Positions 35,571-46,375 of a stretch of DNA of 64,000 nt are shown here, piece by piece. This stretch comes from Epiperipatus broadwayi. Lineage: Eukaryota; Onychophora; Udeonychophora; Euonychophora; Peripatidae. The notes beneath the pieces were generated by a model. It made no database searches, was not told the DNA's origin, and saw nothing but the letters and a program-made list of their open reading frames with translations. The stretch is from positions 540,001 through 604,000 of the forward strand of contig JAQFVV010000043.1 in NCBI GenBank assembly GCA_028023455.1. The letters run 5' to 3'. Position 1 is the first letter of the stretch. Each line of letters opens with the position of its first letter. The position numbers were made by a program, and so were the translations under genes.

Positions 35571-36235
35571 ATATATATAGGGTATATGAGCACAGACTTT
35601 CACATGACCCGCCACTCTCCACTCTATATTATAACACTGATACCTTTGAGCACATATATGTTGAAAAAATAAATAATCATCAATATACCTATTTCATGCT
35701 AAACCAGCAATCATCAGTTGGTCCAGATTACCATCTCTACACATATATGCTAAAAGTGCTCAAATATATATTAAGATAGCCAATCTTCATACTTTAATAA
35801 ACAGGCTTCAATCTACTAAACACTCCAACTCTTCAACCATTCATCCAATTGAAAATCTGATGATGGAATGCTCAAAGGCCACTCTGACCTTAGTTCAACA
35901 TCGGTGTGACAAGAATCTTGGTCTCAGGGTGGCCGTTGAGCATTCCATCATCAGATTTTCAATTGGATGGATGGTTGAAGAGTTGGAGTGTGGAGTAGAT
36001 TGAATCCTGTCCTTTATAGTATGAAGATTGGCTATCTTAATATATATCTGAGCCCTTTTAGCATATATGTGAAGAGATGGTAATATGGACCAACTGATGA
36101 TTGCTGGCTTAGCATGAAATAGGTATATTGGTGATTATTTATCTTTTCAACATATATGTGTTCAAGTTTATCAGTGTTATAAGATAGAGTGGAGAGTGGT
36201 GGGTTGGGTGAAAGTCTGTGCTCATATACCCTATA
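35571..36235. repeat. FB-A fold-back, full length with a hammerhead-like core in each arm
   Basis: About 665 bp. It begins TATAGGGTATATGAGCACAG and ends with the exact inverse, CTGTGCTCATATACCCTATA. Arms of about 300 bp meet in a short unique centre near 35890-35930. The left arm has the core on the minus strand (35717-35692) and the right arm on the plus strand (36094-36119). Both read CTGATGA, TTGCT-loop-AGCAT, GAAA, so four of five stem pairs hold. It lies just 5' of the Penelope remnant. Confidence 0.85.
36094..36119 (+). ncRNA. Hammerhead-like ribozyme core (candidate)
   Basis: CTGATGA (36094-36100), hairpin TTGCT-GGCTT-AGCAT, GAAA (36116-36119). The pair next to the core is T-T instead of G-C, which would weaken it. 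The mirrored core is at 35692-35717 on the minus strand. Confidence 0.35.
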
Positions 36236-36330
36236 TATTATAATATATGAAATAATGTAAGAAAGTTCAATTAATAAATATTATTGTATAATAAATGATT
36301 TATATAATTTTTTTTTTTTTAGATGTCAAA

Positions 36331-36402
36331 TGCGTTGATCGGGAAGTGAACCCGGGCCAACTGCTTGGAAGGCAGCTATGCTAACCACTAGGCCACCAAC
36401 AC
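36331..36402 (-). pseudogene. tRNA-Gly(UCC)-like sequence, probably retro-copied or SINE head
   Basis: 72 nt on the minus strand. It opens GTGTTGGTGGCCTAGTGGTT, has an anticodon arm with loop CTTCCAA (anticodon TCC), then CCCGGGTTCACTTCCCGATC and a terminal CAACGCA. The acceptor stem pairs with two G-U wobbles. The T stem has one C-A mismatch and the D stem is altered from the usual animal tRNA-Gly. Directly downstream on this strand is an A-rich tail (T12 at 36309-36320 on plus), and the flanks ATGTCAA/TTGACAT extend the stem. A tRNA-derived SINE or retro-pseudogene is therefore likelier than a working gene. Confidence 0.65.
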
Positions 36403-36895
36403 TTGACATTTTATAATAACTTGTGAAACAAGAGTTCATACTCTACCAAAGTTAGTCATAATATGTTGAATAATGCTGATGGTGTGGAATATCCTTCCAT
36501 GGATTTTCCAGTATTGAATGGTGCTCTGGTTTAAACCTAACATAAATTCTTAATCCACAGAGAATCAAATTAAGTTTCAGTTAATTAGAAGTGATTTAAT
36601 GGTCCGGAAAGGTGACCATCATTTATAATATTCTTATGGATATAACTAGGTCTGACCATTAGTATAATTTACAATTAAGCTAACTTATTTTTCCTTTTTA
36701 TCTTGTACTATCTGAGTTATTTGGATTTAAATGTGAAAGCTCAAAAAGTTATTTTTTTATTATTAAGCATTAATTTTCATATTCATAGAATCATTATAAT
36801 TGGTGCCCAACATTAGCGATCTCATTTCCAAAAAGCAGAATTGTTACTATATATATAATATAAATATAATGTCTGTTAATTAAAACAAAATTGTA

Positions 36896-37588
36896 ATTAT
36901 AATAAAAATAATAATTTTAATGGTAACAGACTATTATAAACAATCCTTAAATCCACAGAAGTACTTTCAGTTATTTGCTTAACCTGTCTCAACTGCCGAT
37001 AAATTAAAAATCAAAATGGAAGCAAACATCATCAACTCAAATCCCATGAATCCCAAATTTTAATGTTAACAGCATGTCTATTAATTAAATTTATTTTGTG
37101 CTTATTTATTAAAATTGCTTCCTTAATTTTTCTTTTATTATGGTTTTTCTTTTCATGAAGAATCTTAACAGTTTCAATATCAAACTTAAATTTATATTTA
37201 TGTCCTTTCATTATATATATATATATAATAAAAATAATAATTTTAATGGTATATATATATATATATATATAATAAAAGGACATATAAATATAAATTTAAG
37301 TTTGATATTGAAAGTGTTAAGATTCTTCATGAAAAGAGAAACCATAATATAAGAAAAATTAAGGAAGCAATTTTAATAAATAAGCACAAAATAAATTTAA
37401 TTAATAGACATGCTGTTAACATTAAAATTTGGGATTTATGGGATTTGAGTTGATGATGCTTGCTTCCATTTTGTTTTTTGAATTTATTGGCAGTTAGGAA
37501 AGGTTAAGCAATTAACCGAAGTACTTCTGCGGATTTAAAGATTGTTCATAATAGTTTGTTACCATTAAAATTATTATTTTTATTATAA
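36896..37588. repeat. Inverted dimer of Penelope 3' ends
   Basis: Arms 36896-37212 and 37276-37588 are near-perfect inverse copies around a (TA)n-rich centre. Each arm encodes the C-terminal tail of a Penelope-type protein. In the right arm (plus, ending TGA at 37451-37453) this is FDIESVKILHEKRN, RKIKEAILINKHK and LINRHAVNIKIW. The left arm has the same on minus, ending at 37032. Each arm then continues through a 3' tail with GGTTAAGCAATTAACCGAAG to TTATTATTTTTATTATA. Confidence 0.85.
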
Positions 37589-37599
37589 AATATATATAT

Positions 37600-37985
37600 A
37601 TCATCAACCATTATCAATCCACTGCAGGATACAGGTGTCTCCAAGTTCAATCCATCTTCTCCAATCTTAGAGCTTCTCTTCTCCACATCACTCTGCACAC
37701 TTTCTTATTTCATCCATTCATCTCATATGTGGTCTCATTCTGGGACTTTTACAATCTCTTAAAATTCAGTTTAAGATTTTAATTGTCCATCTATTATCAT
37801 CTCTTCTAGCATTATGTCCAGGCCAACTCCATTTCAGTCTTTTAATTCTTTCAATGATGTCAGTACACTTGTTTGTTCTCTTGCCCATATATTGCATTTT
37901 TTGATCTCTTCTTGTTACTCCTAACATGCATCTCTCCATACTTCTTTGAGTGGTCTAAAGTATCTGTATTGCTCTTCTATTAAGT
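37600..37985 (-). pseudogene. RTE-type LINE fragment
   Basis: Same tail fragment and orientation as 565-985. The plus strand reads CATCAACCATTATCAATCCA...GCATCTCTCCATACTTCTTT, ending at TTAAGTGTC. It abuts the Penelope dimer. Confidence 0.75.
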
Positions 37986-38209
37986 GTCAAATAATATAAA
38001 CAAAGCTAAATGATTAAATAAAAGAGTTACTTTTTTTTAAAAAGAACATTTCTATTCATATAAATGCACTCAAAATTAAAACATAAATGTTCTTTAGCTT
38101 TCACAAATAAAAGCATGGAGAATTTAGAAATATTCTTAGTTATAATTATATACTTTATCTTTCTTATTGCATTGCCAAATCTATATAATATTAATACCAT
38201 CTATGTTAA

Positions 38210-38565
38210 TAAACAAGGCAAAATTCTCCACACAGTAGTGCTACCCTGTGCCAACCAGAGTAATTAATTTGTAGTTAAGTAGAGTTAAAAGGTAGATGCT
38301 GGAGGGTTGCATTAGATCTTAAGATCTAGGTGCAGTGCTCTCAGATCCAAGGCTCCTCACTGATGAAGGCCACAAGCCAGAAACTAGTCTGGGGATATTG
38401 GATGAGTAGGCAATAGATAGGGATTTTATGCATAAGCCTTCTGGCATCCATTGATTACTCTGGTTGGCACAGGGAGACTACTGTATGGAGAGTTTTGCTT
38501 TGTTTATTAACAATTATGTGCTAGTATAAGAGATAGTGATCATGTAATGTTTAGTGGTTTACCAT
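38210..38565. repeat. FB-B element with clear CTGATGA-hairpin-GAAAC block
   Basis: A left arm stub (AAGGCAAAATTCTCCACACA) is followed by a complete right arm. The plus strand has CTGATGA at 38360-38366, hairpin GGC-CACAA-GCC and GAAAC at 38380-38384. The end is GTGATCATGTAATGTTTAGTGG. Confidence 0.8.
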
Positions 38566-38584
38566 CTATGTTCTTTATTACTTT

Positions 38585-38690
38585 TTACAACTCACTGAAA
38601 AAGACTGCTGGGGCAATTGAAACTGTCAATGGGTTGTAAAAAAGCATTGTAAAAAGTAATAAAGAATATAGAGATGGTATTAACATTATA
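38585..38690 (+). repeat. FB-I repeat copy
   Basis: CTGAAAAAGACTGCTGGGGC, then AATTGAAAC, a diverged version of the 26700-26830 block. It is followed by the shared AAAGCATTGTAAAAAGTAAT-like tail. Confidence 0.5.
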
Positions 38691-40049
38691 ATTATATAAA
38701 TAATAATTAGATTTTAATAAGTCTGTAAATAAACCACAATAATTCTCATCAGATTTCTAAAGAGTCATTTAAAAAAAGCTGTAAATAACATCAATTTGCT
38801 TGAATTTATGCTAATCTATTCATCAGATTCAAAAAATCATTTTCATCTGATTGATAAATAAAAAACCCATAAAAATTAATGGAAAGTGACACTAAGACTA
38901 TTTCTAAACATGAGCGTCCCCTGCATTCACTGTGTGACAGCTGAAGAAAATTTACTTTTTAGTGCATACATGTGAATAAAAATGTTTTTTAATTTTTATA
39001 TATTTTTTACTTTTTAGCTTTATATATATGACATTGAATTATGAAAATTAGTTTTCAATAAATAATTCAGTTATAAATTACAAGGAGTGTTACTGTACAC
39101 TTATAAGATTTTAAAATGTAAATTTTTCACTGATGTTTTGCTAAAATTATTTGCAAACTCTAAATAAATGTATTGTCATCAGGAATACATATGTATGCAA
39201 AATTTTAATTAGAATAGAAATTGGGAAGTGGATGAAAATTGATTTACAAGATTTGATCCAGACAAATTTAAAAAAAAAGACATAATATGTTAAATAAAAG
39301 CATATAAAATGATAATACTCAAGTAAGTTTAGTAGAAGTAAAATTAAAATCTATATCTAAAGTAAAAGAATATGTAATAATTTCTTCTTAATGATCATCA
39401 ATATATTTGTTGAAGGATTATTGTTGTGAATAAAAACTGTAATGTTTATATGGATTTTATTATATAGAAATGAGATAATATCCATTAAATAGAGAAACAC
39501 TTATCTTTTAACGTTACTAAGAAACTACCAATTACTACTAATTGAACAATTCTTATGACCCCCCCCCCCAAAGAGCTTTTACACGTTTATAAGAAAACAA
39601 CTTGCTTTGTCTTAGGTATTGTTAAATTAGCAGTAATTGATAGTCTTTATAATAACATCAAAAGTTAAGTGATTCTCTATTTAATGAATATTATCTCCTC
39701 ATTTCTATATAGATAAATATTAGGGAAAATGATGGCTTGACCTAAGTAAGAGATCCAATTAGATCAGATGCTCATTAAAACCATTAGCACCCCCTCTCCA
39801 TTAAAGTTGGTTAAGCACATACTCTTTAAAAAAACGTACTTTATGAAAACTTTTCTCTATACAATCTTCATATATTTATGATTACATTTTAGTTAGAGTT
39901 AAATCTTATACTTTTATAATTATATAATATCTTAAGTGATGTATTTGCAATATAATAGCAGTAATAATGTTTTCCGAATTACAAAACTCTGTATATGAAT
40001 GAAAAGAAAGGAAATGTTTGTCTGAGATAATGGTATTTTAGCTGCAATT

Positions 40050-40985
40050 ACATGTTGGACTATTTTCATCATCTAATAATAATTGTTAAATATCTTTAGA
40101 AAAATGTGAACATTATTTAAATTTTTCAACCACATTTAACTATTAATAATAGTATACAGGTTAATTATAATCCAATATTTTAAAATGATTCTTCATTCTC
40201 TTCAGGTGTTGCAACTTTAAATTTTTTAAAAAAAAAATAAAAAAATAAAATAAATTTTAATATACATTTATAACCAATAAATTTATTTATTCCATATTAA
40301 AAAAATTTTGTGTGGGTTTTTTTTTGGGGGGGGTTCCTTCCCTCTTTTTTTTTGATATTTTTTAATTTTGTAAAAAAATTAATGTTGGATCAGGTATAAA
40401 CAATGGTGTATGTATATGTGTTGCAACTTTATTAGTGACATTATTATCATGAGAATTAAACCAGGGACCTTTAGATTCTCAAATAATGAATTTAAAGGAA
40501 TATTCTAGCCAATTACCTAGTCTTTGTAAAGCAGTAATCAGTAGATATTTCATATATTTTCTCCTGGTTTTCCCACTTTTTTCTTAAGGGTAAGTCAATG
40601 ACTTGTTTCTAGACATTATGGATTAACATTAATTATGATAATGACTCATCTTGTTCTTTAAAAAAGTAGAGAAATCAGAAAAATTCTCTTAGATAAGTAT
40701 GTGAAATTTCTACTAACTGGTTATCTTTGACAAAATAGTCTAATTTGTTTGAGCACTCCCTTAAATTCAATATTCACAAATCTAAAGGTGATTCCCCATG
40801 CAGGTTGGCAACATCTGTAGAAGATAGTAGAATATTATCTCTTGGAATGTTGTATCATTTATTAACCTTCATCATATATTAACAGTTGAATGTAATGACA
40901 AAGTTTGAATATTTCTAAAGATAATTAACAATTAATATCAGGTGGTGGAAATAGTCCAACATATAATTACAGATAAGTAAATAGT
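40050..40985. repeat. Inverted pair of FB-H tails
   Basis: The left arm at 40050-40215 (GGACTATTTTCATCATCTAA ... TCTTCAGGTGTTGCAAC) and right arm at 40800-40985 (GTTGGCAACATCTGTAGAAG ... GGTGGAAATAGTCCAACATA) are inverse copies of the non-tRNA part of the FB-H SINE. The intervening 590 bp contains an A/T- and G/C-homopolymer patch and a decayed B-box region near 40445-40500. Confidence 0.65.
40315..40350. repeat. Homopolymer patch (T9, G9, T9)
   Basis: Consecutive T, G, C and T runs. Together with 41355-41575 and 42034-42125 this forms a cluster of poor-complexity sequence. Confidence 0.7.
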
Positions 40986-41354
40986 TAAAAAAAGAAAAAA
41001 AATACTCATATGTTTATAAACAATGGCATATATATGTGTGTGGATATGTATTGTAGTTCAGGTTGCCCAGAGGTAAAGCTCTGCCTGTGTCCGGGCACCA
41101 TTTTCCCCACACATCAATTGTAGTTTTCCAATTTAAAAATAAACATCAAATTTATTCACTTAAAGTAAAGTAAAACCGGCAAATTGATTGTTTCATTAAG
41201 ACAATTCCTGTTATATATTACACAGTAAGTCATATTTTACAAATTTTTGTATGGCAAGTCAATATTTTTACTGTTGTTGAAAAAGTACTTTTTAACATCG
41301 AATTTTGTGGTGAAATTCATATTTTTAGTATTGTTAGAAATTAATATTCCATAT

Positions 41355-41575
41355 GTCCCCCCCCCCCCCCCACCCCACACCCACACCACCCCCACATCTC
41401 CCCCCCCCCATAAAAAAAATAATTGGGAGGGGGACCACAAAAAATTATTATAAAAAAATATTAAGTGGAGCCCAAAGGTAAAAATATAGATTTTTTTTTT
41501 TTTTTTTTTATGTATTGTTATTGAGGGGATGGGAGGTAGGGAGAGGGGGGGGAAGAGGGGAAACCCCCATATTTC
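41355..41575. repeat. Poly-C / C-A-rich / poly-T / poly-G tract
   Basis: C14, CCACACC repeats, C9, then T18 and GGGAGGGGGG runs. The Pro/Thr-rich and Gly-rich frames here are products of the tract. Confidence 0.75.
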
Positions 41576-42033
41576 ATGTGTATATTTTAGAGTTTTTTGG
41601 TTAATATTTTAGTAATTGTTTTAGTATTAAACCTGCAACACATATTAGACTTGCAGTGCCTTTTCACATACGTATTCAGGCTCCCCGATAACTTTGTAAA
41701 TCTTGAAAAAATATCATGTACACATGGTCTGTTTTGATGAATTTATTATTTTTAAGTTTGTAGATCCAAGTATACATGTTATTTTAGTCAGATCAAAAGA
41801 TTAGAAAGTTGTCAATGGATTGATGTAAATATGAAAAGGCATTGCAGGTCTAATATGTGTTGCAGATATAATACGTAAGTACCATATTCTTTAATCTAAT
41901 AAAACATAAATTGTGAATTTATTGAAAGGCAATTATTGCAACAAATATTTATAAATTAAGTTTATATATTTATACTTTGAAAAGATTCTAATCAAAAATT
42001 TTTAATACAAAATATGTATAGTAATTCCAAATT

Positions 42034-42125
42034 TTTTTTTTTTTGGGGGGGGGGGGTCGCGCCGCTGCCCTTCCCCTCCCGGGGGGGGGCCGGGGGTGGG
42101 GGGATTCCCCCCACCCGAGGCGATA
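42034..42125. repeat. GC-rich homopolymer island
   Basis: Poly-T then poly-G, a C/G-rich block with CCCGGGGGGGGG, then CCCCCCACCC, within an otherwise AT-rich intron. It begins 73 bases from a HYDIN exon. It looks more like unreliable consensus than a CpG island. Confidence 0.7.
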
Positions 42126-42197
42126 AAACTTAAAAAAAATTCCAAACTTTACTATTAGTCTTTTAAATTATGAGATAAATAATTAAATAAAAATTAC

Positions 42198-42405
42198 CTC
42201 TCCAAAATCAATTATGTTTAATTGGTCTTCTAGCATATCAAAATCTTTTCCCTGAGGGTTTTCAATAATTGCTTGGGTGTTAAGAGACACAGCAGTAGCT
42301 CTTATCTTAATTGTCAGAGGTAACAATTTCCTTTTGACAGTAATGATTAAGTTGAAGCTAAATTCTTGACCAAAATTGGCTTTAAAAGTGACTGAAAAGG
42401 ACAAT
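42198..42405 (-). CDS. HYDIN: HYDIN exon (ASH domain end and next domain start)
   Basis: A 208-bp exon with acceptor CAATTTTTAG and donor GTAATT. One base completes a Lys codon with the upstream exon, then 69 codons follow, ending in phase 0. The peptide contains LSFSVTFKANFGQEFSFNLI, then VKRKLLPLTIKIRATAVSLN, and ends LNIIDFGE. 'VKRK..PL.l..ka' is the closing strand of an ASH domain and 'iidFGe' the opening of the next. Both match blocks I recall in vertebrate HYDIN. The apparent start at 42404 is an internal artefact. Reading past 42198 runs into intron. Confidence 0.93.
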
Positions 42406-42777
42406 CTAAAAATTGTACAGAGAAAATTTATATAATATTTAAGATGTAAATTGATTTCTTAAGTAAATAAAATTTATGGAGAGTGCCATATAAAATTAAC
42501 CAATATATTATAAAATATAAGCCTGAAAAAATGCATGTGAAGTTAAACAACTAAAGTGATATTTATACTCAATGATAACATTTAAATTGTTTTAAAAATC
42601 AAGAAAAAAGATTATTTGAAATGTTTACTTTTGAAAACTTAGGTTTATTAATAAAATTAATACATAAAAATCAATGCAGAGCATTAAGACAGACAATAAA
42701 ATAACCATCAAAGTTTCCTATTAGAATTTGTAATTTTTGAAAAAAATTATAAGCTTAATCTTATTTCAAAATCTAAT

Positions 42778-43167
42778 CTATACATTGCGCTTGAAATGCA
42801 TATCCATGAAGCTACATTAAAAGTTTATAATTGCTTAGCATTTTCAGGAACTTTGTGTTCCCATATTCATAGCTTATAAAAATAATGTTTATTGTTAACT
42901 TGTCTAATAGAGATGTATGCAAAATATATGAAAATCACCTAGACTGCTCACTTTTTCAAAATGGAGAAGCAAGCATCCATCCTATTGTTGGAATTGAGGT
43001 TTTCTGCTATAAAGCATGCCTCCTTTATCTTGCGCTTGGTGTCATTGTGCTCAGTGCAAACCATTTCAGCAGTCATAAGTTTGAAAATGTGGCTCCTGAA
43101 AGCACTAAGCAATTATAAATTTTTAATATCGCTTCATGGATGTGTGTTTCAAGCACAATATATAGAT
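42778..43167. repeat. Inverted repeat with 245-bp spacer
   Basis: Arms 42778-42850 (TTGAAATGCATATCCATGAA, then TAATTGCTTAGCATTTTCAGG) and 43097-43167 (inverse) match with about 12 mismatches. The spacer holds short plus-strand frames that I do not recognise. The arm end resembles the fold-back at 44827-44941. Confidence 0.7.
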
Positions 43168-43229
43168 TAAAAATCATAAGTGAAGTAAAACTAAGCTGCT
43201 TATTATATTAAAAATCTAATGTATATATA

Positions 43230-43345
43230 TAAAAACAAATATTGTAATAACAATAAAATAATAATTAACTATTATATAAAGTCTTTCAATCCCCAGAAGT
43301 ACTTTTGGTTAATTCCTTAACCCTCCTCAACTGCTGTTAAATATG
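43230..43345. repeat. FB-G single arm (Penelope-tail type)
   Basis: CAATAAAATAATAATTAACTATTATATAAAG, interrupted by TCTTTCAATCCCCAGAAG and TACTTTTGGTTAATTCCTTAACC, matches the outer tails of the Penelope dimer. Confidence 0.6.
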
Positions 43346-44615
43346 TCATATACCACAACATATATGCATGCGTGTGCAAAAAAATGGCTTTAAATAATCT
43401 ATTGTGATAACTACTGATTGGCGATGATGTTTAGTTTTCTATCATCTATTTTATTCTCTATCTAAAATCTTCTAGATATCCTTTTTATAATTAATTTTGG
43501 GTGAATATCTGTTACTTATGGACTGGATATCTGAAAAACATGGGATGATTTGGCTATGTTTTTCAGCTGTTTAAAAAATTTTAATTTTGTTTTAAACATG
43601 AGCTATATAATAAATATTACAACCAATGTCCTAACTATTAGTACATAAATGTGTGTGCGTGTGATTTTGTGGACATATGTATATTAAACAATAATCCCTT
43701 TTATATAGATATACTGATTACTGGAACTATACTGCAATCTATAATTTGTCAATTAGATATATAAGTCATATGATCAATTTTTAGGAATTGTTATATATGA
43801 ATTTGTTATAAATATTAATTTGTTCAATTAAAATATTTAATTGTGAAATTGATTTCTTACAACAATACTAAGCAGGTGTAACCATATTAAAATAAATAAA
43901 ATGTACAAACTACTCAATCTCAAAGACTTAAAATAATAAGATTTGGATGACCTATAGTATATTTTAGGCTCTTTAATCCTTATGGGGATTAGTATATTTA
44001 AAATAACTTCTTATCTGATTCATTCTGTGTCTTATAGATTTGTCTTCTCTTGGGATTACTTGAGATTGTCTTCTGGCATATAAATGATTCTTTATAGAAT
44101 CTGAATATTAAATTAGATGTTGATTAGAACATAATCTGAATCCAAAACTTATTGTTTAATAAACATTATCATAAATTTAAAACTTTCTTCTTATATGTTT
44201 ATTATTTTAAAAACATTAATGTTCCAATTAGAAATACTTTAATCCCACAATTCATTATTTTGTTCATATGCATGTGTACTCTATAAAACCTCTTGGTACA
44301 ACTAAACCAAGGGTGGGGAACCTTAGGCTCTCACAAGCTCTCAATATGTCCCATGGTCATTTTTAAAACATATACAAAATGGCCCTGTATAAAACTTCTA
44401 TTTAAACATGAGAGTAGTGCAAATGCTCAATTACAAGTGATGTAAGATAAAATAATTATTTTCTCAACTAAATCTTTTTCTCTCTTCAACCTTTATAATA
44501 GTTCTAATTCATTTATCAGAGTTGCAATATTCTAACAAATTGTGTGTAGTCTACCTGATTATAGATTTAATCTAAGTTGAAGGCATTTTATTTATTTTTA
44601 TATTCTTAAAATGTA

Positions 44616-44693
44616 ACACAGACAGTGTACCAATAGCTCAAACAAACTCTTATCAATTAAGAGCTTGTTTGAGCTATTGGTACACTCTCTGTA
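44616..44693. repeat. Fold-back, 35-bp arms
   Basis: ACACAGACAGTGTACCAATA...AACTCTT and its inverse, separated by 7 bases. Nested in the hAT relic. Confidence 0.85.
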
Positions 44694-44826
44694 TTTCATT
44701 TCTGTTAATACAAGCTTATAAAAGTAATGTCACATTACATATGACTTGCTTTTATGATTATTTTATTCTTGAAATAAATAAGGTTTTACTTCAATGACAT
44801 ATTTAAATCTATAAGTGCTTTGTGCA

Positions 44827-44941
44827 CAAACAATGAAGCTATAAATTTAATTGTATATTAAGCTAAGCACTTTCAGGAGATATGTATCTGCCAAAAGTGC
44901 TTAGCTTAATATACAATTAAATTTAAAGCTTCATTGTTTGT
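44827..44941. repeat. Fold-back, 47-bp arms
   Basis: AAACAATGAAGCTATAAATT...GCACTTT and its near-perfect inverse around a 20-base loop. Confidence 0.85.
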
Positions 44942-45047
44942 TTTTTATAGTGATTTTCACAGTGGAATGTATATTAACAAAAATAAAATTCAAATTTTAT
45001 TTTATTATTATTTTTCCACATTTATTATTTTTAATATTCTGATGGCT

Positions 45048-45520
45048 GCACTGAGTGAGCTTGAAAAATTGACAGAAAATTATGCATTTAAAAAAATGGA
45101 CTAACACATTTTTTTAAGAGAAAAAAATAGTAAATATTTGTGCCTGATATGTCTAGAAAGTATTTCAGTTAATAAAAAAAGACAATATTAAGAAGCACAA
45201 TTTATTAAAACATTCTGATTATAGCAAAATTGTTGGGGAAGGAAGAAATATTAACATAGAAAACTTGGAAAAGAGTTTCATCAAATAGCTGACATGGTTC
45301 ATAAAAAATAGAAACAATTCAGAAATCCTGTGAAAGCAAGTTACATTATTTTAAAACAAACAAAAAATTTGAAACCATTTTCTGAAAAGAAATTTATAAA
45401 AGACTACATCTTAACTACTATAGAATTAATCTGTCCAGAAACATAAAAAGAAATTTAATAATATAAATATGTCATGAAGAATAGTTATACGATGAAATGG
45501 AAAATTTGTCATTTAATGTG
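45048..45520 (+). pseudogene. hAT (ZBED-like) transposase N-terminal remnant
   Basis: Broken plus-strand blocks: LCLICLESISVNKK (the CxxC of a BED finger), then KHNLLKHSDYSKIVGEGRN after a frameshift (the HxxxxH half), KLEKSFIK, SKLHYFKTN and KPFSEKKFIKDYILTTIELI, then CPE. The series 'CliC....v.k..nlkrH...kH', 'ASy.va..iak..KPFseg.fiK..ll......cP' is the N-terminal layout of animal hAT transposases such as those behind ZBED/GTF2IRD2. No catalytic DDE core remains. Confidence 0.75.
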
Positions 45521-45664
45521 AAAAATCATTAATAATGATGATGTAACTTGACTTTTAATTTACAAAAAAAAATTATGGCCCTCTTTTAAAATAGGAAAGT
45601 TAAAATTGGCATTGAGTTAAATAGGTTGCTCAACCCTAATGATTAGGAGATAAATTAATTAAAT

Positions 45665-45850
45665 TTTTGATCAAATATTCCAAGAGATTGAAAAAGACCC
45701 AGAAAAAACCCACATGTGAGATAGATTGATGAAATAAGAAAGTGTGCATGGGTAATGTGGAGAAGAGAAGCTAGAGATTGGAGAAGAGGGGTTGAATTTG
45801 TAGAAACCTTAATCCTGCAGTGAATTGATAATAGTCAACAATTATGATGA
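45665..45850 (+). pseudogene. RTE-type LINE fragment
   Basis: Plus-strand TCCAAGAGATTGAAAAAGAC...AAGTGTGCATGGGTAATGTG...CTTAATCCTGCAGTGAATTG is the inverse of the tail at 565-985. It is a short, decayed copy just right of the hAT terminus. Confidence 0.7.
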
Positions 45851-46221
45851 TAATGATAGCAGGCTAATTTTTAAAGTCAATAATTTTGTATGGCACAAAT
45901 GATAGTATACATATCCAAATGGCCCTGGGCAGAAAAAAGGTTCCCCCAAACCTGAACTAAATAATGAATAGGCATAACAAAACTAAACTGATTGAATTAT
46001 GAAATTAGTTTAGAAAAGCTTGCAATTAAAATTCTATACTACCTGACAAAATAAAGATTTGTTTCTGGGACTTGACATTTTTCAGGTAAAAACATTTTGT
46101 CAGAAAAATAACAAAATACTATTGAAATATTAATTTTATTTTTAATGGAAGCAGATTATAAAAACATTTCTAATACATATTCTGATATCAAAATTCTCAC
46201 ATAATTTTAGAAATCAGAAGA

Positions 46222-46375
46222 TGCAAAACTCTCCATATAGTAGCACCACTCAATGCAAGCCAGAGTAATCAATGGATGCAGTGAGTGGCACTACTGTATG
46301 GAGAATTTTGCCTTTGTAAAAAACAGCTTGTGTAAGCATAAAAAAGATGAACATGTGATGTTTGATGGTTTAAAT
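46222..46375. repeat. FB-B fold-back, short
   Basis: AAACTCTCCATATAGTAGCA and its inverse meet at GTAATCAATGGATGCAGTGA. It is followed by AACAGCTTGTGTAAGCATAA and the FB-B end ACATGTGATGTTTGATGG. Confidence 0.8.

Larger units (their letters stand above)
27768..42197 (-). other. HYDIN intron (14.4 kb)
   Basis: Donor GTAATT on the 42198 side, acceptor TTTAG on the 27767 side. It holds the Penelope remnant and many repeats, listed separately. I recognise nothing in 28245-28725, 28976-29760, 30990-31560, 31690-32200, 36411-36890, 38695-40045 or 41000-41340. Confidence 0.85.
44308..45639 (+). mobile_element. Decayed hAT transposon with nested fold-backs
   Basis: The left end CAAGGGTGGGGAACCT and right end AGGTTGCTCAACCCTAA are diverged inverted termini of the hAT type. 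I see no convincing 8-bp flanking duplication. Two small fold-back elements sit in the left half, and a broken BED/ZBED-type transposase N-terminus in the right half. Confidence 0.65.

Noticed and set aside
41237-41453. Pro-rich and Gly-rich frames on opposite strands
   Set aside because: Products of C/G homopolymer tracts.
42885-43170. Two overlapping plus frames with hydrophobic stretches
   Set aside because: They lie in the spacer of an inverted repeat, in two conflicting frames, with no homology I recognise.
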